Source: JADFSZ01 sp022560555 [NCBI: PVC group bacterium] (GTDB lineage: Bacteria; GCA-001730085; JADFSZ01). From it: a DNA stretch of 11,139 nucleotides. The stretch covers positions 1-11,139 of the forward strand of contig JADFSZ010000042.1 of assembly GCA_022560555.1 (NCBI GenBank), written 5' to 3'. The position numbers were made by a program, and so were the translations under genes. The notes beneath the pieces are model-generated. The model searched no databases, had not been told where the DNA came from, and saw only the letters and a list, made by a program, of their open reading frames with translations. Positions 1-6,918 of the stretch are shown here, in pieces; position 1 is the first letter of the stretch, and the number at the start of each line of letters is the position of its first letter.

Positions 1-73
1 CGATCCCAATTTTAACCCGTGAAGAGGTGCGGATTTTTGAAGTTATTTTTCGGATCAAGTCAAATTCATTCAC
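1..73 (-). CDS. thiL: Thiamine-monophosphate kinase ThiL, N-terminal 24 codons (cut by left edge)
   Basis: ThiL phosphorylates thiamine monophosphate to thiamine diphosphate in the cytoplasm. Reading minus from a GTG at 73-71, the frame stays open to the window edge and gives MNEFDLIRKITSK followed by a stretch ending VKIGI, with the next codon starting G. A short E-F-x-L-I helix, then about 20 residues, then the start of a GIGDDAA-type motif is how ThiL proteins begin; the DDAA residues would lie just outside the window. The GTG has a strong Shine-Dalgarno GGAGG (81-85, minus strand) with 7-base spacing, which decides the start. That site lies inside a small palindrome. The gene follows the cation antiporter after an 86-base gap filled by 7-base repeats. 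Only 24 residues are visible, so the name rests on N-terminal pattern recognition. Confidence 0.72.
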   Translation of the reverse strand, partial: MNEFDLIRKITSKIRTSSRVKIGI

Positions 74-77
74 ACTC

Positions 78-90
78 GGCCCTCCGGGCC
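78..90 (-). promoter_or_regulatory. thiL ribosome binding site inside a GC palindrome
   Basis: On the minus strand the sequence reads GGCCC-GGA-GGGCC: two 5-base arms around a 3-base loop. The GGAGG Shine-Dalgarno of thiL spans the loop and the second arm. If this tight hairpin forms in mRNA it would hide part of the ribosome site. Seen: palindrome, SD and 7-base spacing to GTG. Inferred: any regulatory role. The sequence is too short to be a TPP riboswitch. Confidence 0.45.
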
Positions 91-92
91 TC

Positions 93-162
93 AAGTTTCT
101 AGTTTCTTGTTTCTTGTTTCTTGTTTTAACCAGAGACTAGCAACCAGAGACAAGAAACTTTA
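93..162. repeat. Heptamer repeat array, TTTCTTG type, with inverted second half
   Basis: The stretch falls into ten consecutive 7-base units in one phase: aagtttc, tagtttc, ttgtttc, ttgtttc, ttgtttt, aaccaga, gactagc, aaccaga, gacaaga, aacttta. The first half repeats TTGTTTC-like units; the last part carries the reverse complement (gtttcttgt at 116-124 against acaagaaac at 150-158, 9 bases, perfect). The array fills most of the gap between the antiporter and thiL and includes the antiporter's TAA stop (160-162). The hairpin could act as a 3' end or terminator-like structure, but it has no GC-rich stem. Confidence 0.85.
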
Positions 163-1122
163 CCTTCTCCACACCAAATACACCAGATACACAACATAAC
201 TCACAAGGAATAAAACCGCTTCCCAACGATCCAAACGATGGCGCTTCCCCGTGGCCATAAACATCATAAGCATAAGGCCCCCAACAATGGAAATAGCAAT
301 ATCAACATTTAAAAACCGAACAAATGGAATATGATTCAATAATCCGCACAGCCCTAATACAAACAAAATATTCATCACGCATGAACCAATAATATTTCCA
401 ACGGCAATATCAAATTTGCCCTTTCGGACGGCTTGAACGGATGTCACAAGTTCAGGCAGGGATGTCCCCACGGCAATCACAGTTAAACCAATAAAAGCTT
501 CACTGATGCCGAAACTTTCGGCCATAGCCACAGCCCCCCGAACCGTCAATTCTCCGCCGACACCTAATGTCAATGCTCCTCCAAGTAAATACACGGCTGA
601 CCAGCCGGGCGTCAACGCCTTCACATCAGACGAAACCAAGTCTTTTGTATGATCCCTTCGTAAGCTAAATGTGTATCGTATGAATGCAACCAATAATACA
701 AGAAATGTAATGGCTTCCCAGCGATTAAGGCCAAAACTAACGGAAGAATCCATCCACGTTTCATTCAAAAATCCAAAAAGCACTAGAGTAATGAGCAAAT
801 AGAAGGGAATTTCTTTTCTGATAGTGCTAGAGCCGATATCAATAGGTCGTATCACACCTGCTATACCCATAACCAAAAAAATATTTGCGATGTTGCTGCC
901 GATGATATTACCCAAAATCAATTCTGTGTTATGGGATATGGTCCCGATGATCCCGACAACGAATTCCGGGGCCGAGGTCCCAAGAGCCACAACGGTTAAC
1001 CCGATTGCGAGCTCTGAAATCCCCGCCTTTCGAGACACATTCACCGCTCCATCCACAAGCCACGCGCCTCCTTTAACAAGGAGACCAATACCAGTTCCAA
1101 GAAATATCCAGTTGAGATACAT
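160..1122 (-). CDS. Calcium/sodium antiporter, CaCA family (YrbG-like)
   Basis: A 320-residue integral inner-membrane cation exchanger of the Ca2+:cation antiporter superfamily, expected to move Ca2+ (or a related cation) against Na+ or H+. The two inverted alpha repeats that define the family are both clear: GTSAPE at residues 48-53 with GNIIGSNIAN at 71-80, and GTSLPE at 219-224 with GNIIGSCVMN at 242-251. The acidic residues of the PE motifs (E53, E224) are the expected ion ligands. Around ten hydrophobic segments are separated by a charged cytoplasmic-type loop near residues 155-170. Length matches E. coli YrbG (about 325). The ATG at 1122 is used; the nearest upstream SD-like AAGGA is about 16 bases away, so initiation may depend on coupling to the DUF4404 gene, whose stop is only 19 bases upstream. 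The TAA stop lies inside a 7-base repeat array. Substrate is inferred from family only. Confidence 0.93.
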   Translation of the reverse strand: MYLNWIFLGTGIGLLVKGGAWLVDGAVNVSRKAGISELAIGLTVVALGTSAPEFVVGIIGTISHNTELILGNIIGSNIANIFLVMGIAGVIRPIDIGSSTIRKEIPFYLLITLVLFGFLNETWMDSSVSFGLNRWEAITFLVLLVAFIRYTFSLRRDHTKDLVSSDVKALTPGWSAVYLLGGALTLGVGGELTVRGAVAMAESFGISEAFIGLTVIAVGTSLPELVTSVQAVRKGKFDIAVGNIIGSCVMNILFVLGLCGLLNHIPFVRFLNVDIAISIVGGLMLMMFMATGKRHRLDRWEAVLFLVSYVVYLVYLVWRR

Positions 1123-1141
1123 TCGCGTAAACCCGGTGTCC

Positions 1142-1405
1142 TTAAATGCCCATTTGACTTAACATCTCGACAACGTGGCCAATTTGAGAGGCCAGTTTTG
1201 GGTGGGTTCTCTCAAAATGATCGACATATTGCCGCAAACGATCCTTGAGATTTTTGCGGTCATGATCCGCATCTTCAAAATAGTCAATAAGCTGCTGCAC
1301 ATCAAAAATGACCTTTTGAATCCGGTCCTTATCCTCGACCTCATGAGTTTCGTTTAATTCGCTTTTTAATACCTCTAAAATCTCAACAAGTTTCTCTCGA
1401 TCCAT
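1142..1405 (-). CDS. Small DUF4404-like protein
   Basis: An 87-residue, highly charged, almost entirely helical protein. It starts MDREKLVEILEVLKSELN and ends HPKLASQIGHVVEMLSQMGI. The first helix pair with E-L-x-x-L spacing, the middle D/E-rich helix, and the C-terminal pattern F-E-x-x-H-P-x-L followed by a final M-G-I match my memory of the DUF4404 family, small proteins of unknown function. No signal peptide, membrane segment or cysteine is present. The ATG at 1405 follows an AGGAAG Shine-Dalgarno with good spacing. The gene begins one base after the secreted-protein gene ends and sits 19 bases ahead of the antiporter, so the three are probably co-transcribed. Function is unknown; the family call is from motif recall and a profile search would settle it. 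Confidence 0.8.
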   Translation of the reverse strand: MDREKLVEILEVLKSELNETHEVEDKDRIQKVIFDVQQLIDYFEDADHDRKNLKDRLRQYVDHFERTHPKLASQIGHVVEMLSQMGI

Positions 1406-1406
1406 T

Positions 1407-2072
1407 TCACTCTTCCTTTCCTAACTGTGAGGTGTCTGAACGATCAATGGCATCCGGTAAATGAGCCTCCCCGGTCCAATACGGAACATCTGACAAATTG
1501 AATTCCATCCGTGTTTTTTTGTCCGGTTCATACTTTAAAGATCCGATATTTGAAACAGCGTCTAACTTCCATCCATCCGTTTCATAATTAAATTTCATAA
1601 AACTATATGTTACGCGCGGCAGCTCATCAAGCCCCACCATATCAGAATCTGCCACATACAGGAGCCCTGCTCTGTTTTTTGTCTCGTATATACGAACAAA
1701 TTCCAAATCAAATAGATTCTTATAATACGTCTTCATTCCCCTCAATAATGTGCTGTCGATTTCACGATTCAATGGCCCTAAAATATTGGATATTCGAACC
1801 TTGCTTTCTTTTGAAATAAACAGCTGATAAGTAGAAGCATCCCCAAGCGTGATCGATTCATACACATTTTGATAGACCAACTCGAGCTGCCCTCTTAAAT
1901 CTAGCGGAGCGTGATCATTTTTATTTGATGTATCTTGCAAATCCGTATCCGCTACATTTTCAAAACCCGGATCCGCTACTTTGGGCACCATCTCAGCTGA
2001 CTTGGAGCCAAGGTCATTCGCGGTTAAAACCACGAGAGCTGTGACCCCTAATAAAATCAGTAAGCGCTTCAT
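1407..2072 (-). CDS. Exported protein of unknown function
   Basis: A 221-residue protein starting MKRLLILLGVTALVVLTAND. The KR then a 15-residue hydrophobic run ending LTA is a typical Sec signal peptide, with cleavage likely after about residue 18; no lipobox cysteine follows, so it is probably periplasmic and soluble rather than a lipoprotein. After a polar linker to about residue 45, the mature part is a mixed alpha/beta domain with alternating strands, including a phrase like YETDGWKLDAVSN that recalls NTF2-like folds, but I cannot assign a family. The frame is open ten codons further up to a TTG at 2102; I prefer the ATG at 2072 because it has a GAGG Shine-Dalgarno six bases upstream and begins directly with the signal peptide. 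It starts 26 bases after the gltX stop and ends one base before the DUF4404 gene. Confidence 0.8.
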   Translation of the reverse strand: MKRLLILLGVTALVVLTANDLGSKSAEMVPKVADPGFENVADTDLQDTSNKNDHAPLDLRGQLELVYQNVYESITLGDASTYQLFISKESKVRISNILGPLNREIDSTLLRGMKTYYKNLFDLEFVRIYETKNRAGLLYVADSDMVGLDELPRVTYSFMKFNYETDGWKLDAVSNIGSLKYEPDKKTRMEFNLSDVPYWTGEAHLPDAIDRSDTSQLGKEE

Positions 2073-2098
2073 AGCTGTCCTCAAGAACAAACATTTTT

Positions 2099-3562
2099 TC
2101 AAATCAACGGTCTTGCCTGCGCAGTTTGAATACGTTGCAATATTTTTTTCTTCTCCAAAAGAGCCACAGCGACATGAAGCTCAAGGCCCTCCTTTTTCCC
2201 TGTCAGCGCGATTCTTAAGGGCATATACAACTGCTTCCCCTTAACGTCAAGTTCACCTTGAATATCTTTTAAAACAGATTTGAACGCGTCAATATCTACT
2301 GTATCCATTGATTCTATTTTGCTTTGAAATAATTGAAGTACTTTTTGCCCCTCATCACTTCGAATAAACTCCACGGAAGCTTCTTCAATCTCCACTTCTT
2401 CATTCATGAACAACGCCGCATGTTGTGGAATTTCCGAAAGGCAATTCAGATACCCCCGCACAGCATCAACAACTTTTGAAATCCAGACAAATTCAGATTC
2501 ATTGACACCGTTTGGGTAATATCCCCCTTTTTGCAAATAGGGGATAGCGAGCCGCGTGAGTTTGTCAATCGGGGCTTGCCTGATATACATCCCATTCATC
2601 CAATTTAGTTTATCAATACCAAAAATAGCCGAAGATTTTGTCATCCCCTCAATGGAAAAAAGGTCTATTAATTCATCGCGTGTTAAGATCTCCCGGTCAT
2701 CTCCCGGAGACCATCCTAAAAGTGCTAAAAAATTACTGAACGCATCCGGCAAATATCCTAATTCCCGGTATTGATTGACAGACGTTGCGCCATGCCGTTT
2801 ACTCAGACGTGTTCCATCGGGACCCATGGTCATCGACATATGAGCAAATAGAGGCAATTCACACCCAAAAGCATGGAACAACGCTATGTGCCTAGGCGTA
2901 TTCGGCAAGTGATCCTCACCACGAATCACATGAGAGATCTTCATCTCAATATCATCAACGACAACGGCAAAATGAAAAGAAGGGCCGCCGTCCGATTTAA
3001 ATATCACAAAATCCCCAATGAGCTGATGGTCAAATTCAACATCTCCCCGTATCAAATCTTTGACGACAATATTTTCCTCCGGCATCTTAAAACGAATAAC
3101 AGGCTTTCTGCCTTCTTGCTCAAATTTTTTGATTTGTTCATCTGTTAAATGCCGGCAGCGGTTATCATACCGGGGAGCTTGCCCGTTTTGAATCGCGTCC
3201 TTTCTGCGTATTTCCAGTTCTTCGGCACTGCAATAACATGTGTACGCAAGATCATTCGTTTGTAATTTTTTCAAGTAAGTCTTGTAAATATCTCTCCGCT
3301 CAGATTGCCGGTAAGGGCCGTTTTCTCCTCCGATATCCGGACCTTCGTCCCAATCAAGGCCCAGCCATTTTAAATCATGGTAAATCTCATCAATATAAAG
3401 CACTTCGGAGCGTTCAATATCAGTATCTTCAATACGCAGAATAAACTTGCCTTTATATTTCCGCGCAAAAAGATAGTTAAACAGCGCCGACCTCGCGTTT
3501 CCAACATGCAGCATACCGGTCGGGCTAGGGGCGAAACGAACACGGACTTTACTAGGAGACAT
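2099..3562 (-). CDS. gltX: Glutamyl-tRNA synthetase
   Basis: A class I aminoacyl-tRNA synthetase that charges tRNA-Glu with glutamate in the cytoplasm; 487 residues, close to the usual 470-490. The N-terminal Rossmann domain starts VRVRFAPSPTGMLHVGNARS, with the HIGH-type signature as HVGN at 19-22. The zinc-binding set of the E. coli type enzyme is complete: C109, C111, C136 and H138 (CYC ... RCRH). The KMSKS-type loop is present as RLSKRHGATS near residue 258. The C-terminal third is the helical anticodon-binding region. The ATG at 3562 has only a weak GGGA upstream, but the protein begins where the family normally begins. It is the first gene after a 143-base repeat-bearing gap and leads the exported-protein/DUF4404/antiporter block. 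Whether it also misacylates tRNA-Gln (non-discriminating form, needed if GlnRS is absent) cannot be told here. Confidence 0.98.
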   Translation of the reverse strand: MSPSKVRVRFAPSPTGMLHVGNARSALFNYLFARKYKGKFILRIEDTDIERSEVLYIDEIYHDLKWLGLDWDEGPDIGGENGPYRQSERRDIYKTYLKKLQTNDLAYTCYCSAEELEIRRKDAIQNGQAPRYDNRCRHLTDEQIKKFEQEGRKPVIRFKMPEENIVVKDLIRGDVEFDHQLIGDFVIFKSDGGPSFHFAVVVDDIEMKISHVIRGEDHLPNTPRHIALFHAFGCELPLFAHMSMTMGPDGTRLSKRHGATSVNQYRELGYLPDAFSNFLALLGWSPGDDREILTRDELIDLFSIEGMTKSSAIFGIDKLNWMNGMYIRQAPIDKLTRLAIPYLQKGGYYPNGVNESEFVWISKVVDAVRGYLNCLSEIPQHAALFMNEEVEIEEASVEFIRSDEGQKVLQLFQSKIESMDTVDIDAFKSVLKDIQGELDVKGKQLYMPLRIALTGKKEGLELHVAVALLEKKKILQRIQTAQARPLI

Positions 3563-3706
3563 TTATCGATTTCCCATTTTTATTTTGTGATTTTAAGTTG
3601 TTTACCCGGATTTCTGTCATGAGTCATGCGCCATGAGAAATAGGCTCAACAAAAAAAACCTATCGATTGTTTCCGAAAGCACATTTTACATGTCACATGT
3701 CGATGT
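3563..3706. other. radA-gltX intergenic region
   Basis: A 144-base stretch without a gene. It holds two 7-base repeat arrays listed separately (3616-3643 and 3686-3713), an A8 tract at 3651-3658 and a weak ATAGG/CCTAT inverted repeat around it. On the minus strand an ATGACA (3615-3620) and a TAAAAT (3590-3595) lie 19 bases apart and could be a poor promoter for gltX. No GC-rich terminator stem is visible. Confidence 0.5.
3616..3643. repeat. Heptamer repeat array, GTCATGA type
   Basis: Four consecutive 7-base units in one phase: gtcatga, gtcatgc, gccatga, gaaatag. The first three share the frame g-x-catg-x; the fourth has decayed. It lies upstream of gltX, 54 bases before the ATG. The unit differs from the arrays at the other junctions, so the period, not the sequence, is what is shared. 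Confidence 0.7.
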
Positions 3707-3713
3707 TCAATAT
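3686..3713. repeat. Heptamer repeat array, TTACATG type, overlapping the radA stop
   Basis: Units ttacatg, tcacatg, tcgatgt, tcaatat follow in one 7-base phase. The last unit includes the radA TGA stop (3707-3709) and its final tyrosine codon. Only the first two units are close matches, so this is a degenerate array; support comes from the same period and the same position (touching a stop codon) as the array at 93-162. Confidence 0.55.
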
Positions 3714-5071
3714 ATTTCCGTCACTTCTAAAAAGTTTGCCTTCGCGATAATGTCCAAGCCTTTGATCGGCTCAAGACCCTTCTGATTATGAACGGATATC
3801 ACTGCTTTTTTAAAACCCATCTTTCTGGCTTCTTTCAAGCGTGTAGAAATCTGACTGACACCGCGCAGTTCTCCCCCCAGTCCAACCTCCGCGCAAAAAA
3901 TTACTTCTGTCTCAATGGACTTATCACGAAAGCTCGATCTGAGCGCCATGAGAACTCCTAGGTCCGATGCCGTTTCATCAATTTTTAATCCTCCCGCCAC
4001 ATTTACAAAAACGTCCTGATCACCCAAATGCTCATGCCCCCTCTTATCCAAAACAGCCATGAGCATGGACACTCGGTTGTGATCCAAGCCCGTGGTGGTT
4101 CTGCGTGGGGCACCAAAACTACTAGATGGACTCACCAAAGCCTGGATTTCAGCTAAAATGGGACGTGTCCCCTCCAGACAAACAACTATGACAGATCCGG
4201 ATATCGGCTGTGTTCGTTCGGATAAAAAGACTTCCGACGGATTTTTGACCTCCTCCAGCCCGGATGATTTCATTTCAAAAACCCCAATCTCATTGGTTGG
4301 TCCAAAGCGATTCTTAACGGTTCGTAAGATCCTGTAGTGCCCGTTACGCTCACCTTCAAAATAAAGAACCGTATCCACAATATGCTCGAGTACACGCGGT
4401 CCGGCTATTTGCCCGTCTTTGGTCACATGCCCGATCAAAAAAATGGAAATTCCTTCCCCTTTAGCTAAATACATCAAGTGAGCGGCACACTCCCGAACTT
4501 GCGACACACTTCCCGGGGCTGATGGTAAGTTCGGCTTAAAAACAACTTGAATCGAATCGATGACTAAAATCTGCGGTTTCATCTCTTTGACAAAGCGCGT
4601 GATTGTCTCCATATTTGTTTCAGAAACAACATACAGATCTGAGGTGCTTTCTCCTAATCTGTCGGATCTCATCTTCACTTGCCCAACAGATTCCTCCCCT
4701 GAAACATACAAAACTTTCTTACCCATTGATCCTAATGTTTTAGACACCTGCAAAAGCAGCGTTGATTTTCCAATTCCGGGGTCACCGCCAATCAGAACAA
4801 GAGACCCCCGAACAACGCCTCCGCCAAGAATCCGGTCAAACTCATGAATGCCTGACGGGAATCTAATCTCATCCCCGATAACAACCTCCCGAATAACTTT
4901 CGGAGCCAACGAAGAAAATTGTCGATGACTGAATTCTTCCTTAACAGGCATACTGACGGCTTCCTCCGTGATGGTATTCCACTCGCTGCATTCAGAGCAT
5001 CGTCCTACCCAAAAGGGAGATTCCGCGCCGCAGTTTTGACATACATATTTAATTTTGGATTTCGATTTCAT
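3707..5071 (-). CDS. radA: DNA repair protein RadA (Sms)
   Basis: A RecA-related, DnaB-like branch-migration helicase acting in homologous recombination and repair; 454 residues with the start chosen here. Domains in order: a C4 zinc finger (C11, C14, C25, C28: CQNCG ... CSECSEW), a RecA-type ATPase with Walker A GDPGIGKST at 96-104 and Walker B ILVIDSIQ, the RadA-specific KNRFG motif (KNRFGPTNE), and a C-terminal Lon-protease-like domain without a protease role (phrases VFVNVAGGLKIDE, AEVGLGGELRGV). The frame is open 18 codons further to a TTG at 5125, but that extension is translated 7-base repeat (NHLPFTKYHLRNK); the ATG at 5071 places the zinc finger at the usual distance from the N-terminus. 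No Shine-Dalgarno is visible before this ATG, and the repeat array begins within six bases of it. It is preceded by a 214-base gap, so it is probably a separate unit from mlaD. Confidence 0.97.
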   Translation of the reverse strand: MKSKSKIKYVCQNCGAESPFWVGRCSECSEWNTITEEAVSMPVKEEFSHRQFSSLAPKVIREVVIGDEIRFPSGIHEFDRILGGGVVRGSLVLIGGDPGIGKSTLLLQVSKTLGSMGKKVLYVSGEESVGQVKMRSDRLGESTSDLYVVSETNMETITRFVKEMKPQILVIDSIQVVFKPNLPSAPGSVSQVRECAAHLMYLAKGEGISIFLIGHVTKDGQIAGPRVLEHIVDTVLYFEGERNGHYRILRTVKNRFGPTNEIGVFEMKSSGLEEVKNPSEVFLSERTQPISGSVIVVCLEGTRPILAEIQALVSPSSSFGAPRRTTTGLDHNRVSMLMAVLDKRGHEHLGDQDVFVNVAGGLKIDETASDLGVLMALRSSFRDKSIETEVIFCAEVGLGGELRGVSQISTRLKEARKMGFKKAVISVHNQKGLEPIKGLDIIAKANFLEVTEIY

Positions 5072-5076
5072 TTTAT

Positions 5077-5111
5077 TTCGTAAATGGTACTTCGTAAATG
5101 GTAAATGGTTT
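5077..5111. repeat. Heptamer repeat array, CATTTAC type, before radA
   Basis: Five units in one phase on the plus strand: ttcgtaa, atggtac, ttcgtaa, atggtaa, atggttt. Units alternate, giving a 14-base super-repeat (ttcgtaaatggtac then ttcgtaaatggtaa). On the transcribed strand it reads as CCATTTAC-like units running up to six bases from the radA ATG, thus forming its 5' untranslated leader. Confidence 0.8.
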
Positions 5112-5248
5112 AAAAACAAAAACAATAAATTACGAATAATATTCCAAATATGTATTATATTTTTTCCTAAATCTTTCCTTCCAACAATTTATAAATTTAA
5201 TTATTTATTATGATTTACAATTTTACGAATAAAAAAATTATAGATAAC

Positions 5249-5276
5249 GATTTACAAATTACGATTTACTATTTAC
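5249..5276. repeat. Heptamer repeat array, GATTTAC type, after mlaD
   Basis: Four units in one phase on the plus strand: gatttac, aaattac, gatttac, tatttac, ending nine bases from the mlaD stop. In the transcript these read GTAAATC, the inverse of the CATTTAC units ahead of radA, so the two arrays can pair across the gap. Confidence 0.8.
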
Positions 5277-5285
5277 AGCTTCTTA

Positions 5286-6140
5286 TCATCTCCGTCCGGA
5301 ACGGCGCGAATCATCATCTGTTTTATCCGGCTTTGGTTTTCTCACACGCGTCTTTCTCAGAAGCTTCCAGGGATGAGCGCGAATGTCTTTGACCAATGCT
5401 TCAAAATCCTCATAAATGGTATCATCCTTAAGGAGCCGGCCAAGAGTGCCTTCGGCTGTTTCAATGGATTCAAACATATTTTTCAGAAGATCCAGATTAG
5501 AGTTTAAAAGAGCTATAGCACGCGAAAAATCTTCCCGGTTTCCTTCAATAGTCGCATTGATATTGTCAGCAAGAATATGTATAGAATCCAAAGCTGCATT
5601 AAAATTGTTCATCAATTGCCCGGCACTCTGAGACAATTCAGGATCTCCCATAAAAGCATTAATTGACAAAACCGTTTTTTTCAATTCACCGAGAAGCTTT
5701 TCTCCCTCATTTAAAATCACAGTCAGTGTTGTCGGATCTTGACCGATGACATGATAACCATCCTTGATAAGCGGAGCCTGACTCAAAGGATCCACACGAA
5801 TTTCAATAAAACGCTCTCCCATAATTCCTTGACTCCCAATGGTGAAATTGGCGTCTTCTGGCAATTTAACCCGTTTTTTAACCCAGAGGACCAATTCCAC
5901 GTGACCAATGTCTTTCGCCAATTGGATCTGATCAATACGCCCCACTTCAACACCCGATAAGTACACAGGGCCTCCGACACTCAAACCACTAATATTCCTA
6001 AACGACACTCGGACCCTGTACCCCTTTTCAAAAACATTATCATCACTGAACAACACAATCATCATGCCCAGAAGAAGCAAGGCCACACTCACCATAATAC
6101 CAACCTTCAGTTCTAATCGCTCTTTTCTACGGTCTTTCAT
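5286..6140 (-). CDS. mlaD: MlaD-family MCE substrate-binding protein
   Basis: The periplasmic MCE component of an ABC-type lipid transporter: anchored in the inner membrane, it forms a ring on top of MlaE through which lipids pass. 284 residues. After a charged cytoplasmic start (MKDRRKERLELK) comes one membrane helix at about 13-31, then the MCE domain at about 38-115 with the typical phrase VYLSGVEVGRI (59-69) and later GSQGIMGERFIEI. Residues about 130-240 are helical, which is where the MCE ring and its stalk helices lie. It ends in a very basic/acidic tail rich in R, K and D. It is longer than E. coli MlaD (183) but typical for MCE proteins outside enterobacteria. The ATG at 6140 has a GAGG Shine-Dalgarno. 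It lies 31 bases after mlaF, clearly one transcription unit. Confidence 0.93.
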   Translation of the reverse strand: MKDRRKERLELKVGIMVSVALLLLGMMIVLFSDDNVFEKGYRVRVSFRNISGLSVGGPVYLSGVEVGRIDQIQLAKDIGHVELVLWVKKRVKLPEDANFTIGSQGIMGERFIEIRVDPLSQAPLIKDGYHVIGQDPTTLTVILNEGEKLLGELKKTVLSINAFMGDPELSQSAGQLMNNFNAALDSIHILADNINATIEGNREDFSRAIALLNSNLDLLKNMFESIETAEGTLGRLLKDDTIYEDFEALVKDIRAHPWKLLRKTRVRKPKPDKTDDDSRRSGRR

Positions 6141-6171
6141 ATTTCGCCTCTTTTCACATTCTTAAATAATT

Positions 6172-6912
6172 TTACTTATGATCAATCAATTCCCCTTGGA
6201 TAAATCCTTTTAGAATCGGATCCTGAGAATTTTTAATTTCTTCGCATGTGCCTATAACCCTGATACCCCCCTCATGCAGAAGGGCAATCCTATCCGCAAT
6301 CATAAAGGCACTATGCATGTCATGCGTAACAACAATGGAGGTCACACCTAGCTTATTTTTCAAATCAATAATAAGCTTATTGATGGTGTTCGCCATAATC
6401 GGATCAAGTCCTGTTGTTGGCTCGTCGTAAAGTATAATGTCCGGATCATGAGCTATGGCCCGGGCCAGTCCGACTCTCTTTTTCATTCCCCCCGATAAAT
6501 CACTGGGCAGGGTGTCCATGACATGTTCCATACCGACAAGAGCCAGTTTTTCACGCACAATATTCTCAACATCCCTACCATTTGGAGTTTTTTGACTTTG
6601 ATATAAGACAAATCCGACATTTTCCTTTACCGTTAACGAATCAAACAGGGCTGCTCCTTGAAAAAGCATTCCAAATCTTTTTGTGATTTTCATTCGTTCC
6701 GCTTCATTCAGATTGGTAATATTAAAATCATCTAAAAATATTTGTCCGTGATCGGGATCTAAAAGAGTCATAATAATCTTTAACAAAACGCTTTTTCCCG
6801 CCCCGCTCGGCCCGACAATAACCAATGTCTCTCCATGATTGACTTCAAGGCAGAGATCATTGAGAACAACTTCGTTCCCAAAACTTTTTGATATATTTTT
6901 AAGCCGTAACAT
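6172..6912 (-). CDS. mlaF: MlaF-like ABC transporter ATPase
   Basis: The cytoplasmic ATPase that powers the MlaE/MlaD lipid transporter; 246 residues. All ABC motifs are intact: Walker A GPSGAGKS at 34-41, Q-loop in GMLFQGAALFDSLTV, signature LSGGMKKRVGLARA, Walker B IILYDEPTTGLDP and the switch histidine in VTHDMHSAF. The phrase FQ-x-A-L-F-D-S-L-T-V-x-E-N-V and the GGMKKR signature are characteristic of the MlaF/Ttg2A subgroup. The frame stays open 14 codons upstream to a TTG at 6954, but those codons are translated heptamer repeat (PFTIYHYLFTVFK), so I use the ATG at 6912, which starts MLRLKNISKSFG as ABC ATPases do. No Shine-Dalgarno is seen before it. It sits between mlaE (147-base gap) and mlaD (31 bases). 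Confidence 0.95.
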   Translation of the reverse strand: MLRLKNISKSFGNEVVLNDLCLEVNHGETLVIVGPSGAGKSVLLKIIMTLLDPDHGQIFLDDFNITNLNEAERMKITKRFGMLFQGAALFDSLTVKENVGFVLYQSQKTPNGRDVENIVREKLALVGMEHVMDTLPSDLSGGMKKRVGLARAIAHDPDIILYDEPTTGLDPIMANTINKLIIDLKNKLGVTSIVVTHDMHSAFMIADRIALLHEGGIRVIGTCEEIKNSQDPILKGFIQGELIDHK

Positions 6913-6918
6913 TTTAAA

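Larger units (their letters stand above)
5072..5285. other. mlaD-radA intergenic region, AT-rich, repeat-bearing
   Basis: A 214-base, very AT-rich gap. It contains a heptamer array next to the radA start (5077-5111), a second one next to the mlaD stop (5249-5276) and a looser stretch at about 5212-5232 with gatttac, aatttta, cgaataa. The middle (5120-5210) is AT-rich with a run of T at 5159-5165 and no clear stem-loop or good promoter. No coding frame of any merit is present. Confidence 0.6.

Noticed and set aside
3-137. Plus-strand frame open from the left edge to a TAG at 135-137
   Set aside because: The minus strand in the same place reads as a ThiL N-terminus with a strong Shine-Dalgarno, and the second half of the plus frame is translated heptamer repeat.
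71-162. TPP riboswitch ahead of thiL
   Set aside because: The 86-base gap is taken up by heptamer repeats and lacks the conserved CTGAGA-type core of the THI box.
824-1162. 112-codon plus-strand frame opposite the antiporter
   Set aside because: Antisense to a well-supported membrane protein, no Shine-Dalgarno and no recognisable domain.
3590-3620. Possible gltX promoter (ATGACA ... TAAAAT, minus strand)
   Set aside because: The spacer is 19 bases, both boxes deviate from consensus, and such matches are frequent in AT-rich gaps; mentioned only in the gap entry.
5212-5276. CRISPR-like array in the mlaD-radA gap
   Set aside because: Units are 7 bases with no spacers and no cas genes are nearby; it is a short tandem repeat.
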